From: JAKAFX01 sp043196285 | Lineage (GTDB): Archaea; Thermoplasmatota; Thermoplasmata; Thermoplasmatales; Thermoplasmataceae | NCBI GenBank assembly: GCA_043196285.1 | Contig: JBBYJL010000003.1 | Coordinates: 1-48,772, forward strand | Length of the DNA stretch: 48,772 bases | Direction of reading: 5' to 3' | Part shown: in pieces, positions 8,175 to 16,913 of the stretch | Position numbering within the stretch: the stretch's first letter is position 1 | How the letters are laid out: each line of letters opens with the position of its first letter | Made by a program: the position numbers and the translations under genes | Notes under the pieces: model-generated | Databases searched by the model: none | The model's input: only the letters and a program-made list of their open reading frames with translations | Told to the model about the DNA's origin: nothing

Positions 8175-9461
8175 TCACTTCCCCTTATTTATCTTTACTG
8201 CAGCCCTGAGAATTCTCTTTCCATACCTGTTCAGATCAAAATGCGAGTATGAGGCCAGAGTGTTGTATCGGTACATGCCGTCGTAATAGTCTGTACCTGT
8301 TCCGATGATGTTCTTCATGGTCATCGTTTCCTGTGTCTCAAGAGTGCTGTAATGGAATTCATGACCATATGCAGTCTCACCTTTCCTGAAAAGTAGGTTG
8401 TCATTTACCGCCTGGAGTTCTGTGTATGCAATCTTGACCTTTCCGGACCACTTCACATTCCCCCTGAACACGGATGCCATCCTGTACTGCTTTCCATCAA
8501 TTTCTATGCTGTCCTGCAGGTACATAAGACCTCCGCACTCGGCTATGACGGGCGTTCCGTTCTCTGCCGATGTTCTGATGAAGTCCATGGATCTGGTGTT
8601 CTGCTGGAGCCGGTCTGCGTAAATCTCCGGATAACCTCCGCCGATGTATATGATGTCAGGATCTTCCGGCACCTCGTTCCCAAGTGGAGAAAAATATTCA
8701 ATCCTGCCCGTATCTGCAAAAAAATCAATGCTGGACCTGTAATAAAAGTTGAATGCTTTGTCGTTTGCAATTGCGACCTTCAATCCCTCTCCGTGACTTC
8801 TGATCATGGGAGTGCCTTCTCCTTTGAACTCTCCAGCCCTCTCCTTTATGTGGTCAAGGTCAAGATGACTGGAGACCCTGGCGGCAATCTCCCTTACTCT
8901 TTCCGGCCCTACATCGTTTCTCAGTCCAAGGTGCCTTTCTTCCAGTGAAAGCGATGGGTCGTGTGGTATCGCGCCCACAATCCTGATGCCGTGACTGAGG
9001 AATTCCTTGCTGACCATCTGCAGATGCCTGTCAGAATAGTAGTTGTTGATGATAACGCCAATGGAAAGTGGAGATAGAAAACCCCTGGCAGAATAGTATG
9101 CGGATTCTGCCATTCTTGATACATCTATGACTAGCAGGTAAGGAATCCTGAAATGCTTCAGGTAATAATAGGTGCTGACATCTATAGGGGAGCCAGAATC
9201 ATGGAGCCCCATGACTCCCTCAAATATACCCCATTCATATCTTCGCGATACATCCCCAAGGTATTTCATGTAGTTGCGGCCCTGAACCCACCTGTCCAGG
9301 TTGAGTGCCATTTCTCCAGAAGCAATTGACAGGATCGCGGGATCAATATAGTCGGGACCAATCTTAATAGGAATTGAGTTGTGAAGCGAGTATGCCAGTG
9401 CAACTGACACTGTGGTCTTTCCCGATCCAGTTACCGGAGAGGCAACACCTATGGTTCTCAT
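8175..9461 (-). CDS. cbiA: Cobyrinate a,c-diamide synthase
   Basis: Amidates cobyrinate with glutamine and ATP in corrinoid synthesis. The N-terminal dethiobiotin-synthetase-like ATPase domain shows the P-loop SPVTGSGKTTVS, then KIGPDYIDP and EGVMGLHDS. The C-terminal class I glutamine amidotransferase domain has YIGGGYPEIYADRLQQN, the nucleophile Cys in AECGGLMYLQ and the catalytic His in ASYSHFDL. Its 428 residues fit the family. A TATA-like box CATAAAAA lies about 28 bases before the ATG. No other corrinoid gene is visible nearby; it is paired with hisS. Confidence 0.92.
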   Translation of the reverse strand: MRTIGVASPVTGSGKTTVSVALAYSLHNSIPIKIGPDYIDPAILSIASGEMALNLDRWVQGRNYMKYLGDVSRRYEWGIFEGVMGLHDSGSPIDVSTYYYLKHFRIPYLLVIDVSRMAESAYYSARGFLSPLSIGVIINNYYSDRHLQMVSKEFLSHGIRIVGAIPHDPSLSLEERHLGLRNDVGPERVREIAARVSSHLDLDHIKERAGEFKGEGTPMIRSHGEGLKVAIANDKAFNFYYRSSIDFFADTGRIEYFSPLGNEVPEDPDIIYIGGGYPEIYADRLQQNTRSMDFIRTSAENGTPVIAECGGLMYLQDSIEIDGKQYRMASVFRGNVKWSGKVKIAYTELQAVNDNLLFRKGETAYGHEFHYSTLETQETMTMKNIIGTGTDYYDGMYRYNTLASYSHFDLNRYGKRILRAAVKINKGK

Positions 9462-9553
9462 GGTTTACATGAACTCCCGGCGGTTTTTATGTATATCGCA
9501 TTAGAATTTGTGCAATTGGGAAGGGGTACAGGTTGTGGATTCTCACGCCTTTC

Positions 9554-9576
9554 ATCCGCATCCATGTGAAGCGGAT
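9554..9576. repeat. Inverted repeat between cbiA and fur
   Basis: ATCCGC at 9554-9559 is repeated inverted as GCGGAT at 9571-9576 with 11 bases between. It lies in the 217-base divergent region between cbiA and fur. It could be a regulator site or an RNA hairpin; no known motif is matched. Confidence 0.3.
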
Positions 9577-9627
9577 ACCGGGCAGGTTCTTTTACATTTT
9601 TGCTACGAATTTTCTGGACTACATAGA

Positions 9628-9674
9628 ACATATTAGTCTATAGGTTTATAACTTAAAAAATAATACATATTAGT
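9628..9674 (+). promoter_or_regulatory. fur promoter with flanking direct repeats
   Basis: The decamer ACATATTAGT occurs twice, at 9628-9637 and 9665-9674, one copy on each side of a TATA-like TTTATAACTT (about 9644-9653). The second copy covers the expected transcription start just before the ATG at 9679. This arrangement suits autoregulation by Fur or control by another repressor; it is inferred from layout only. Confidence 0.45.
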
Positions 9675-9678
9675 TAAC

Positions 9679-10104
9679 ATGACAGACCAATCATATATTC
9701 AAACTCTAAGAGATACGGGATTGAAAGTCACTCCACAGAGACTGAGCGTTATGAGAATTGTCCTTGAAAAACCAGGCCATTTCAAGGTGGAAGACGTATA
9801 CAGAAGGATCAAGGTCACTGAACCCACGATCACGCTGGCAACGGTATACAACATCTTCAAGGCAATGACAGAGAAGGGCATACTGAACTCCTTCGAGCTC
9901 GATGGTGCCACCTGGTTCGAGAACAACACCGAAGTTCACGCAAATCTTTCTTGTGAGAATTGTGGTAAAATTGAAGATATAGAGATACCGGAAATCGGGC
10001 AGTTGATACAGAAATTCTCTATGGGAAAGTACAAGGTCAGGAGCGCAAGTATTGTCCTGAAGGGTCTCTGTTCAGAATGTGCGACAGAGTTAGGCCAAAA
10101 CTAA
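9679..10104 (+). CDS. fur: Fur-family metalloregulator
   Basis: A 141-residue Fur/PerR/Zur-type repressor. The N-terminal winged helix contains GLKVTPQRLSVMRIV and the recognition region TLATVYNIFKAMTEKG. The C-terminal dimerisation domain has the metal-site stretch EVHANLSCENCGKI and a second CxxC in GLCSECATE, the two pairs that hold structural zinc. Which metal or signal it senses cannot be decided from sequence. It is divergent from cbiA and precedes a T-run terminator. Confidence 0.93.
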   Translation: MTDQSYIQTLRDTGLKVTPQRLSVMRIVLEKPGHFKVEDVYRRIKVTEPTITLATVYNIFKAMTEKGILNSFELDGATWFENNTEVHANLSCENCGKIEDIEIPEIGQLIQKFSMGKYKVRSASIVLKGLCSECATELGQN

Positions 10105-10110
10105 TTTTTT
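10105..10110 (+). terminator. T-run after fur
   Basis: A run of T directly follows the fur stop codon (ATTTTTTC), the usual archaeal intrinsic termination signal. No hairpin is needed or seen. Confidence 0.45.
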
Positions 10111-10249
10111 CTAATTTGATCCTTTTCCCACTGCGGATAATGATACTTCATTTGTTCATGAGAAGTGGCAGACTGTTTCTGCCGTAAATTTTTTCCTGCC
10201 AGGCTAATTAGACGCCTCCTGGGAAAATGTGGTCTTCAAGCGCACATCG

Positions 10250-11782
10250 CTATTTGTCATTTGTCTCGTCCCTGAGGTGATCTCCGAGCTTCAGTGGATT
10301 CATGTTTGAAAAGAAGCTGAACAGCTCATGAATACTCGTTTGCTTCATAGCTATGGCAAATACAAAAAATATTAGTGCTGCAATTATGGAAACCGGAAGA
10401 AGGGTGACGAACGAATAGGGCTGTATCCTCGTCAGCACCAGCAGGATAAACGCGCCTTCAATAACAGCTGGAATAAGAAGGATCGGGTTCCTGTTCCTGA
10501 ATCCAAGTTTGATCTCGCCGTTGATATATATCCTGTATGCAACGTTTGAAAATATTGTAGCCACGAGTGTACTAACCCCTGCCCCGACAACACCAAGAGA
10601 GAGCCCTGTGAAACCGAATATCGAGCTTGGAACGAGAATCAGGTTGAGCCCGATATTCAATAGTAGTGAAGTTATTGTAATTTCCCCTATCACCCTGGTT
10701 TTCCCCAACGCTATTATTGCTGCATAAAAAGGCTGCATGGACACGTAGAAAAGTGCATTTATAGACAGAATGGGCAGCAGGAGGGAATATTCGCTATAAT
10801 AACCGTTGAAAAGGTTGAGGATGTATTTAGAGAGAAATATAGTGATAACAATGAATGGCAGCATGAACAGGGTTATGAATCTCTCATAGTCTTTGATAGA
10901 CTTTCCGAGCGCCTGATCATCCCTCTTCTTCGCATACTTAGCCATGAGGGGAATGAAGAATACCGATATTGCGACTGAAAAGTTCAGGATAACCTGTATT
11001 AGTCTCTGGTTGAGATAGTATGCGCCAGTGGCTCCAGCTTCCCAGAAAAACTGTATGAGAACCTTGTCGATATTAGCATTGATCACACCTATGCTTGCCG
11101 AAAGAGCCAATGGTAGAGCGACTTTTGTGAGCTTCCTGAATAGTGTCCTGCTTGGTCTTGATATCACCCATGGCCTGCCAAGAAATACGGATATTGCAAA
11201 ATAGACCCCATACGTGCAGCTGTAAATAGCGGGGAGTATATAGACCATCTCACCCTCACCGATGGGCAGAATCCTGCTGAATGCAAGCACAGCCAGGATT
11301 ATGATTGTTGAATTCCTCAGTATTGCCTCAACCATAGCTGGGATGCTCATCCTGGCTGATGACATCTTTGCTGTGTAGTATGTTCCTGTAAAACCTATCA
11401 TGCTGGAGAAGAAGTAATACGGGATCAGCTCAAGAGCTACCCAAAATTCAGCCTGATATTCAAAGCCCCTCTTCAGGACCAGTGTCCAGATTAGAAGGCT
11501 CCCAACTGTTATTGCAATGAAAATGCCTCCAAGGACGAGTTTTATCGCAAGCAGGGTGGCATTGCTCTCCCCCAGGTCCTCGCCGCTAGATATGTTCCTT
11601 AGAGTTGCGGTGGAATATCCGAGATCGTTCACAAGTGTGAAGAGTCCGACAAAACCAATGTCAAACGCAAAAATTCCCCATGAAAGTGGGAAAAACCTTG
11701 TAAGAAAGAATAGGGCAACCACTCCAAATGCGGCATTTATTATATTTTGCAGGAAGAGCAGTGGAGATTTGGTTGTGAGCAA
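10250..11782 (-). CDS. Polysaccharide/oligosaccharide flippase (Wzx/MATE-like)
   Basis: A 510-residue integral membrane protein with about 14 hydrophobic segments, of the polysaccharide-biosynthesis export family. The N-terminus FLQNIINAAFGVVALFFLTRFFPLSWGIFAFDIGF and the following DLGYSTATLRNISSGE are typical of flippases that move lipid-linked oligosaccharides across the membrane. It probably serves N-glycan or surface glycan assembly, fitting the sulfosugar genes at 22.6-24.6 kb. The start is a TTG at 11782; no in-frame ATG is available near it. Monocistronic and convergent with fur. Confidence 0.85.
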   Translation of the reverse strand: MLTTKSPLLFLQNIINAAFGVVALFFLTRFFPLSWGIFAFDIGFVGLFTLVNDLGYSTATLRNISSGEDLGESNATLLAIKLVLGGIFIAITVGSLLIWTLVLKRGFEYQAEFWVALELIPYYFFSSMIGFTGTYYTAKMSSARMSIPAMVEAILRNSTIIILAVLAFSRILPIGEGEMVYILPAIYSCTYGVYFAISVFLGRPWVISRPSRTLFRKLTKVALPLALSASIGVINANIDKVLIQFFWEAGATGAYYLNQRLIQVILNFSVAISVFFIPLMAKYAKKRDDQALGKSIKDYERFITLFMLPFIVITIFLSKYILNLFNGYYSEYSLLLPILSINALFYVSMQPFYAAIIALGKTRVIGEITITSLLLNIGLNLILVPSSIFGFTGLSLGVVGAGVSTLVATIFSNVAYRIYINGEIKLGFRNRNPILLIPAVIEGAFILLVLTRIQPYSFVTLLPVSIIAALIFFVFAIAMKQTSIHELFSFFSNMNPLKLGDHLRDETNDK

Positions 11783-11930
11783 CTTTCACGCGATTGGAGC
11801 AAAAACAGATAAATGTTGTGGTTCAACTGCCGCAGTTCTGAAACTTGGAAAATGAAGGCGTCTGAAGAGATTGATGCTAATGCCGCTGAATCATCCCCCG
11901 ATGTGCTGTCTCCAACGACTATAAAAACAT

Positions 11931-11938
11931 TTTATATC
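11931..11938 (+). promoter_or_regulatory. TATA box of rfcL
   Basis: TTTATATC is centred about 27 bases before the ATG at 11962, consistent with a leaderless or near-leaderless transcript. Confidence 0.6.
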
Positions 11939-11961
11939 TCCCTTTCACATAAGTCAGGATC

Positions 11962-13236
11962 ATGACGTGGGCTGAAAAGTATCGGGCCAGATCAATATCC
12001 GAACTCATAATCTCGGAAGAGAACCTGAAGATCATAATAGGATGGCTCAACAGGTGGAAATCGGGAGAGATTGAGAGAAAGGCAATGATACTTTATGGGT
12101 CACCCGGTACTGGCAAAACAACCGCTGTTTCGGTCATCGGGAGAGACCTTGGGCTCCGGATAATTGAGATGAATGCCTCCGAAAGGAGAAATGCGGATCA
12201 CATGATGATGACTGCCATGATGGGTGCCCTTTACCGAGATATCAGCGATGAAAGTACAGAAAGAAAAGGACCGGACAGACTAATACTGATCGATGAGGCG
12301 GACAACATATTTGAGGGCAGGTCTGCGGAGAGTGGAGGAGACACAGGAGGTATAAAAGCACTTTCTGAGGCTATTGAAAATACGATGAATCCCATAGTCC
12401 TTACGATGAACGAGTTCTACGAGTTCAGGAGGAAGAACTCTGCGATGGCCATAGTGAACAATTCCATAGTGGTTGATTTCGGACCCTACAAGAGGAAGAA
12501 GACCAAGGAATACAACGAATTCAGGAGGAAGATGATGGCAAGGATAGACCAGATACTGAAGGCTGAAAATGTCAATATACCTGTGTCTGTCATACTTGAG
12601 GTTATGAATGCCGATGAGCCTGACATCAGGTCGATACTGAATGATCTGGAGTCTCTCCGGTACATGTCAGGATCGGATGCTTCGGAATTCAGGATTTATG
12701 CAAGGGATGCACCGGAAAACATATACAACATCATGGACAGGACATTCAGGAGCCAGAATTATGAGGACGTGCTCAGTGCCCTGAGGGACAAGGACTTTGA
12801 AACCGAGGACTACATAATGTGGATAGACCAGAACCTGCCTAAAATGGAAAATGACCATTCAAAGCTCTACAGGTCCTTTGATCTTCTGTCCCTTGCGGAT
12901 CTGTATATGGCAAGGGTGTACAGGAAGCAGCACTATGCATTCAAGAACTATGCGGAGGAGCTGTCAGCTGGGGTGAGGTTCTTCCTGGCCAAGGAAAACA
13001 GTCATTATGTTAAATTCCAGTTCCCTGAATACATCAGACAAAGAGGAGGGATCAGGAATGCAGGATCTGGTAGGAAAGGCGCTGAGAGCAAGCTTGCAAG
13101 ACTGAACCACATGAGCGAGTCCAGGATAAAGGACATGATGTGGTTCTTCAGCATTATGAAGAGGAAAGCACCAAGTTATTTCAGGAGTATTTCAGAGAGG
13201 CTGGCATTAACTCCTCAGGAAGAGGCATCGATCTGA
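11962..13236 (+). CDS. rfcL: Replication factor C large subunit
   Basis: AAA+ clamp-loader subunit that opens the PCNA ring at primer ends. The N-terminus MTWAEKYRARSISELI is diagnostic. Walker A is GSPGTGKTT (about residue 46), followed by the RFC-box EMNASERRNADHM, and Walker B is LILIDEADNIF (about 110). A C-terminal collar domain follows; the 424 residues are within the archaeal range. No obvious C-terminal PIP box is seen. Tail-to-tail with pop5, overlapping by 22 bases. Confidence 0.95.
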   Translation: MTWAEKYRARSISELIISEENLKIIIGWLNRWKSGEIERKAMILYGSPGTGKTTAVSVIGRDLGLRIIEMNASERRNADHMMMTAMMGALYRDISDESTERKGPDRLILIDEADNIFEGRSAESGGDTGGIKALSEAIENTMNPIVLTMNEFYEFRRKNSAMAIVNNSIVVDFGPYKRKKTKEYNEFRRKMMARIDQILKAENVNIPVSVILEVMNADEPDIRSILNDLESLRYMSGSDASEFRIYARDAPENIYNIMDRTFRSQNYEDVLSALRDKDFETEDYIMWIDQNLPKMENDHSKLYRSFDLLSLADLYMARVYRKQHYAFKNYAEELSAGVRFFLAKENSHYVKFQFPEYIRQRGGIRNAGSGRKGAESKLARLNHMSESRIKDMMWFFSIMKRKAPSYFRSISERLALTPQEEASI

Positions 13237-13490
13237 TCCTTCATTGTTTTTAGGCATTTCCTAATTGTACCACTCACTGTAACTATACCAGCCGACCTGA
13301 ACATCGATTCAATGTTAGAGCACAGGGATTCTTTCTGAAACTGGTTAGTAAGCAGGATCAGGAAGCTGCCTTCCCTTAATTTCACTCTTGCCCTGTATCT
13401 TTCGACTGCAAATTTCTCAACAGCCCGCATGACATCAATGTTTTCACAACTCAGCAGAACATATCTCTTCCTGAACTGCGATCCTTTCAT
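13215..13490 (-). CDS. rnp2: RNase P protein component, Pop5-like
   Basis: A 91-residue protein resembling archaeal/eukaryal Pop5 of RNase P, which matures the 5' ends of tRNA. The start KRYVLLSCENID and the C-terminal VSGTIRKCLKTMK match the Pop5 pattern (an RY-beta strand at the start and a GTIR/KC motif near the end). It is shorter than the typical ~110-140 residues, and similarity is moderate, so this is a family-level call. It lies head-to-head with eL15, a setting common for RNase P proteins near ribosomal genes. Confidence 0.65.
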   Translation of the reverse strand: MKGSQFRKRYVLLSCENIDVMRAVEKFAVERYRARVKLREGSFLILLTNQFQKESLCSNIESMFRSAGIVTVSGTIRKCLKTMKDQIDASS

Positions 13491-13531
13491 AAAGATTCAA
13501 TACCCCAGAATGACATGGGTCATTGACTAAA

Positions 13532-13541
13532 CATATAAATA
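13532..13541 (+). promoter_or_regulatory. TATA box of eL15
   Basis: CATATAAATA stands 46 bases before the ATG at 13587. This gives a leader of about 20-25 bases with a purine-rich GGAAGAAAGGCG stretch, so the eL15 message is probably leadered. Confidence 0.5.
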
Positions 13542-13586
13542 TTATCTAAAACTTCAGCATGACCTAACGGAAGAAAGGCGAAAAAA

Positions 13587-14180
13587 ATGCCAACGTCAAC
13601 TACATATTCACTGGTGCGGAATGCATGGAAGGATCTTAAAGGTTCAGAGATTTACGGTCTACAAAAACAAAGGATGATCGAGTGGAGGAACGGGAACGCT
13701 GTCGAGAGACTCGAGTATCCAACAAGAATTGACAGGGCCAGAGAGTTGGGATTTAAGAGCAAGTATGGCTACATAGTTGTCAGGTCCCGCGTCAGGAAGG
13801 GTGGCAGGAACAGGCCAAAAATAATGGGCGGAAGAAGACCAAGAAGGCTCGCATACAACAACCTCACCCCCAAGAAAAGCATCCAGTGGATTGCTGAGGA
13901 AAGGGCCGCAGACAGGTATCCGAACATGGAACTACTTAACTCATATTATGTGGGGGAGGATGGACGTTACAAGTATTACGAGATAATACTGGTTGATCCT
14001 TCCAGTCCGCAAATTCTGGCGGATCCGAAGATAAGATGGATAGCTGACGATAAGCATAACGGCCGAGTCTACAGGGGGCTGTCGTCTGCAGGATACAAGG
14101 GAAGAGGCCTGAGGACTGGCAACAAGGGCAGCAGCAAGAGCAGACCATCCATAAGATCGAACGGGCGCCTGCGAAGGTAA
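13587..14180 (+). CDS. rpl15e: 50S ribosomal protein L15e (eL15)
   Basis: A 197-residue archaeal/eukaryal large-subunit protein. Landmarks are RNAWKDLKGSEIYGLQKQRMIEWR, the basic stretch VRSRVRKGGRNRPKIMGGRRPRRL, LNSYYVGEDGRYKYYEIILVDPSSP and the Gly/Arg-rich tail GYKGRGLRTGNKGSSKSRPS. Full length and intact. Divergent from pop5; followed by an acetyltransferase after 35 bases. Confidence 0.97.
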   Translation: MPTSTTYSLVRNAWKDLKGSEIYGLQKQRMIEWRNGNAVERLEYPTRIDRARELGFKSKYGYIVVRSRVRKGGRNRPKIMGGRRPRRLAYNNLTPKKSIQWIAEERAADRYPNMELLNSYYVGEDGRYKYYEIILVDPSSPQILADPKIRWIADDKHNGRVYRGLSSAGYKGRGLRTGNKGSSKSRPSIRSNGRLRR

Positions 14181-14215
14181 GCCCTTTATTGATCCTGTTA
14201 CGATTGTGAAGAACC

Positions 14216-14764
14216 ATGAAATATGAGAGACCGATCATATTCACTGGTAAACTGGTATCAATCGGCCTTATGATAGAGGATGATTCTTATTTCATTTACC
14301 AGATGATAAATGATCCTGAAGTAACTAGATTTCTAAGATTTCCTTATAGGATTCATTCTCTGGAAGAGGAGATTGCTTGGGTGCGCAACGCCGGTGGTGA
14401 CAAGGATACAACCAGGGTTTTTTCCATAGTGGTCAACGGAAGCGGTGATGTAGCTGGCATAGTGAGCCTTCACGAGATTGATTTCAACTCAAAGACAGGT
14501 TACCTAGCCTATTCCCTTGCGAAGAGATTCTGGGGAATGGGTTATACAACTGAGGCTGCCTCACTTGCCATGAAATATGCCTTTGTGACATTGAACCTCA
14601 GGAAACTCCATTCTTCTGTTTATGAGCCAAACAAAGCCTCAAGCCGTGTGCTTGAGAAAAACGGGTTTCATGAAGTGGGAAGATATCATGGGGATCATTA
14701 CGTCCCAGGCCACGGCTATGTAGATGAGATATTCTACGAAACATTCAATCCGGATTTTTTGTAG
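14216..14764 (+). CDS. GNAT acetyltransferase, RimJ/RimL type
   Basis: A 182-residue GNAT-fold N-acetyltransferase. The acetyl-CoA binding motif A appears as YSLAKRFWGMGYTTEAASLAMKYAF, followed by LNLRKLHSSVYEPNKASSRVLEKNGF, the standard RimL-type signature. Position after eL15 suggests a protein or ribosomal N-terminal target, but substrates of this family vary. A TATA-like CTTTATTG lies about 27 bases before the ATG, so it may have its own promoter. Confidence 0.87.
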   Translation: MKYERPIIFTGKLVSIGLMIEDDSYFIYQMINDPEVTRFLRFPYRIHSLEEEIAWVRNAGGDKDTTRVFSIVVNGSGDVAGIVSLHEIDFNSKTGYLAYSLAKRFWGMGYTTEAASLAMKYAFVTLNLRKLHSSVYEPNKASSRVLEKNGFHEVGRYHGDHYVPGHGYVDEIFYETFNPDFL

Positions 14765-14845
14765 GTGCTAACGGAATCTCCATTAACGATCCGAATCAGC
14801 GCAATATTCATTAATCGCCCCAACTTCACTTGACTGTTTATTCCA

Positions 14846-14926
14846 GCCGCGGTGGCCCAGTGGTACGGCGCCAGACTTGAGATCTGGTTCCCTTGTGGAT
14901 CGGGAGTTCGAATCTCTCCCGCGGCG
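14846..14926 (+). tRNA. tRNA-Ser (anticodon UGA)
   Basis: An 81-base class II tRNA. The acceptor stem GCCGCGG pairs with CCGCGGC plus discriminator G. The D arm is GCC...GGC and the anticodon arm is CCAGA-CTTGAGA-TCTGG with anticodon TGA at the wobble-to-third loop positions. A long variable arm follows, then a T arm GGGAG-TTCGAAT-CTCTC. The long variable arm agrees with serine. CCA is not encoded and no intron is seen. Transposase-like remnants begin just downstream. Confidence 0.95.
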
Positions 14927-14943
14927 TTCCTCTAGGTTCATGC

Positions 14944-15066
14944 CTAAACTGTTCCGTATTTCCTGCTTTCTTTGCGATCGTTCCAATCCTTTGCATCTGG
15001 CATTCGTAGATATGGGCTCTGGGACAGAATTATTTCAGGTACAGCCCCCCTGTAATCCTTTACCAT
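14944..15066 (-). CDS. Short unrecognised ORF of 40 codons
   Basis: An ATG-started frame with coding-like composition (begins MVKDYRGAVPEIIL, ends RKESRKYGTV). It lies between tRNA-Ser and transposase debris on the same strand as the latter. It may be another fragment of that debris or a small gene. No family is recognised and no Shine-Dalgarno is obvious. Confidence 0.3.
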   Translation of the reverse strand: MVKDYRGAVPEIILSQSPYLRMPDAKDWNDRKESRKYGTV

Positions 15067-15087
15067 TCCCGGGTGCGTATGCCTCAC

Positions 15088-15336
15088 TTAGCTGTATTGC
15101 CTGAGATTGTGCATGTTGATCTTCATGGACTTTTCCGCCTTTTTTCTCTGTGACAGTTTCTTCCTTGCCTTAAGGGGCAGCTTTCTCTTCATAATGGAGT
15201 TAATGGACTCTGAAATGGATCGCATGTGATACTGCTCAAGCCATTCCTGTGTATTATCAATGAAACTGTGCAAGATGGTCTTCCATGACTCAACGCCTCT
15301 GGCATGGAATATTGCGTTTGAACTTGAGTTCCGCAT
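15088..15336 (-). pseudogene. Transposase C-terminal remnant
   Basis: An 82-residue open frame whose second half, HMRSISESINSIMKRKLP followed by a basic run and KINMHNLRQYS, looks like the C-terminal part of a DDE transposase: the Glu in RSISESINS would be the last catalytic residue, with a typical HNL segment near the end. The N-terminal catalytic region is missing. It lies next to a second, oppositely oriented remnant and 160 bases from tRNA-Ser. Family assignment is tentative. Confidence 0.5.
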
Positions 15337-15376
15337 GATACAGATTGTCAGGATTCTCCAAAAACTTCACTAATTA

Positions 15377-16092
15377 TTGACTTGGCTACTTCTTTTTCAC
15401 AAGGCATGTATGTGCATATTGTATGCAGATTTATCCAAGTACTCGCAACTGATATTTTCCGGTGTTTCTGAGGTTTACAAAGGTCAGGAAGGTTTAGCAG
15501 TGTTGGAATATGCATCCATTGCAGAAATGAAGGTTTATGGTGAGAAACAGAAGACAATAACGGTGAAATATCTTGTTCCAGTGAATTCGCATAAGACAGG
15601 GAAAGATACAGGAAGACACTGGATGAATACAGGGAGGCGATGAGGAAATTCTCCCTTAATGAAATCGATCCTGGATCAACACTGTCTTTTGGCCTGTTCT
15701 TTGCTGCCAGATCCATAATGGATAGGTAAAATATTCTTAGCTTTCTGAGGAGGCACACCGGAACATATGCCGAATCACTGTCTTTCATGATCATTTCAAG
15801 ACCGTTTGAACCTTCTTCAGACCTGGATCTCATAGACCTGGCAGGAAGGGTGTACTATCCATGGAATGGCGGAATCAGTGAAGATAATGTTTACAGATCT
15901 CTTGACATCCTCATTGAAAAGAAGGAACGTATCGAGATGGACATATTCAATGCACTGAAACCTGACACAGCCATCATACATTACGCCGGGAAAAGGAAGA
16001 TGTATATTCTGTCGAATAGCATTGAAGCGTCTAATATTTTGAAGATCCTGAAACTGGCATATCCCAAAATGCGTGAAAGTGCACATACATAA
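15377..16092 (+). pseudogene. Broken gene, transposase-like, with a frameshift and a premature stop
   Basis: Three coding-like segments line up on the plus strand. The first (15377 to about 15590) contains VLEYASIAEMKVYGEKQK. A shift of frame near 15590-15600 leads into RYRKTLDEYREAMRKFSLNEIDPGS, which is in the same frame as the third segment but separated from it by an in-frame TAA at 15727-15729. The third runs to 16092 (SFMIISRPFEPSSDLDLIDL ... RSLDILIEKKERIEMDIF ... AIIHYAGKRKMYILSN). The order resembles the N-terminal half of IS1634/IS4-type transposases, but I am not certain. Faint coding-like sequence continues to about 16230. Confidence 0.6.
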
Positions 16093-16349
16093 ATCTCATA
16101 AATGTCATGGAAACAATGAGACAGGGAAGTTCGGCATCAAACATTGACATTGTCTGTCATGCGGAATTCATGCCCGAAGTGAAGGCGTGAATGCCTTTCG
16201 ATGTTTCAGGAGTCTCCGTTCACAGATAAAATAGATATATTTTAGGCATATAATCATCGCCTCACTGGCGTGATATTGCTGAACACAAAATTGTTCCCAG
16301 AAAAACTCTGCACTGAATATATGCTACTTTTACCTGGGAGAGATAAGAT
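16093..16349. other. Gene-free stretch, possible pseudogene tail
   Basis: The first 140 bases still contain a short coding-like frame (ending HAEFMPEVKA) that may extend the upstream broken gene after another frameshift. The rest is A+T-rich and holds no gene that I can see. Confidence 0.4.
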
Positions 16350-16664
16350 TCATTGCTTTGCTATATCCCCGATCACAGGCATTATTACGTTTACCCCGGT
16401 ATATGCCTTGTAACCAACATAAAGGCCATAGATATACAGCAGGAATGTAAACAGATTAGCGATGATTGAGACTGGAAAAAACAGAAAAAAGGAAAGGATG
16501 CTTATAACTGTGATTACCAAGCCCAGTAGGATCGCCTGAACAGCATGAAACTTCAGGTTTCTGTCCCTGTCTGCATAAAGAATGTATACAATTATACCAG
16601 ATACCCATGTTAACAGGTACGCGAAGATGTACATTATCCTGTTATTGTTCAGTATTTCGCTCAA
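16350..16664 (-). CDS. DUF4870/Tic20-like membrane protein
   Basis: A 104-residue protein with three hydrophobic segments and the motif DRDRNLKFHAVQAILLGL, characteristic of DUF4870 proteins, whose function is unknown. The TTG start at 16664 is supported by a strong GGAGG (16672-16677 on the opposite strand) 8 bases upstream. A TATA box TTATAAATATT (about 16723-16734) lies further back, giving a leader of about 35 bases that contains an inverted repeat. Confidence 0.8.
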   Translation of the reverse strand: MSEILNNNRIMYIFAYLLTWVSGIIVYILYADRDRNLKFHAVQAILLGLVITVISILSFFLFFPVSIIANLFTFLLYIYGLYVGYKAYTGVNVIMPVIGDIAKQ

Positions 16665-16686
16665 GGTTCATTCCTCCAAGGTAAAA

Positions 16687-16704
16687 ACACGAATTTACTC
16701 GTGT
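16687..16704 (-). promoter_or_regulatory. Inverted repeat in leader of the DUF4870 gene
   Basis: ACACGA at 16687-16692 and TCGTGT at 16699-16704 form a perfect 6-bp inverted repeat with a 6-base spacer. On the minus strand it spans the expected transcription start and early leader and is followed by TTTT. It could be an operator or a small 5' hairpin. Confidence 0.4.
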
Positions 16705-16913
16705 CTTAAAACTGTATTCCTGTTATAAATATTTCCGTTGAGCTAAAAATTGTATGAGATCGAAGATGATGGAAATTTGTACGGAAAGTATAGAACAATG
16801 AGTTGAAGTGTAGAGGATTGTCTCTCATAAATGATCAGGAACCGCTGGCCTAGTCTTTAGTTACAGTAAGCAAAAGAGTGGATTTGAATTATAATCATGA
16901 TCAGGTCAATAGA

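Noticed and set aside
9471..9620. Cobalamin riboswitch upstream of cbiA
   Set aside because: The cbiA TATA box is at leaderless spacing, so there is no leader RNA, and no B12-box-like sequence is seen.
15348..15833. 161-codon minus-strand frame over the broken plus-strand gene
   Set aside because: It is antisense to three aligned coding-like segments whose order makes sense on the plus strand; its own protein sequence is low-complexity and unlike a real protein.
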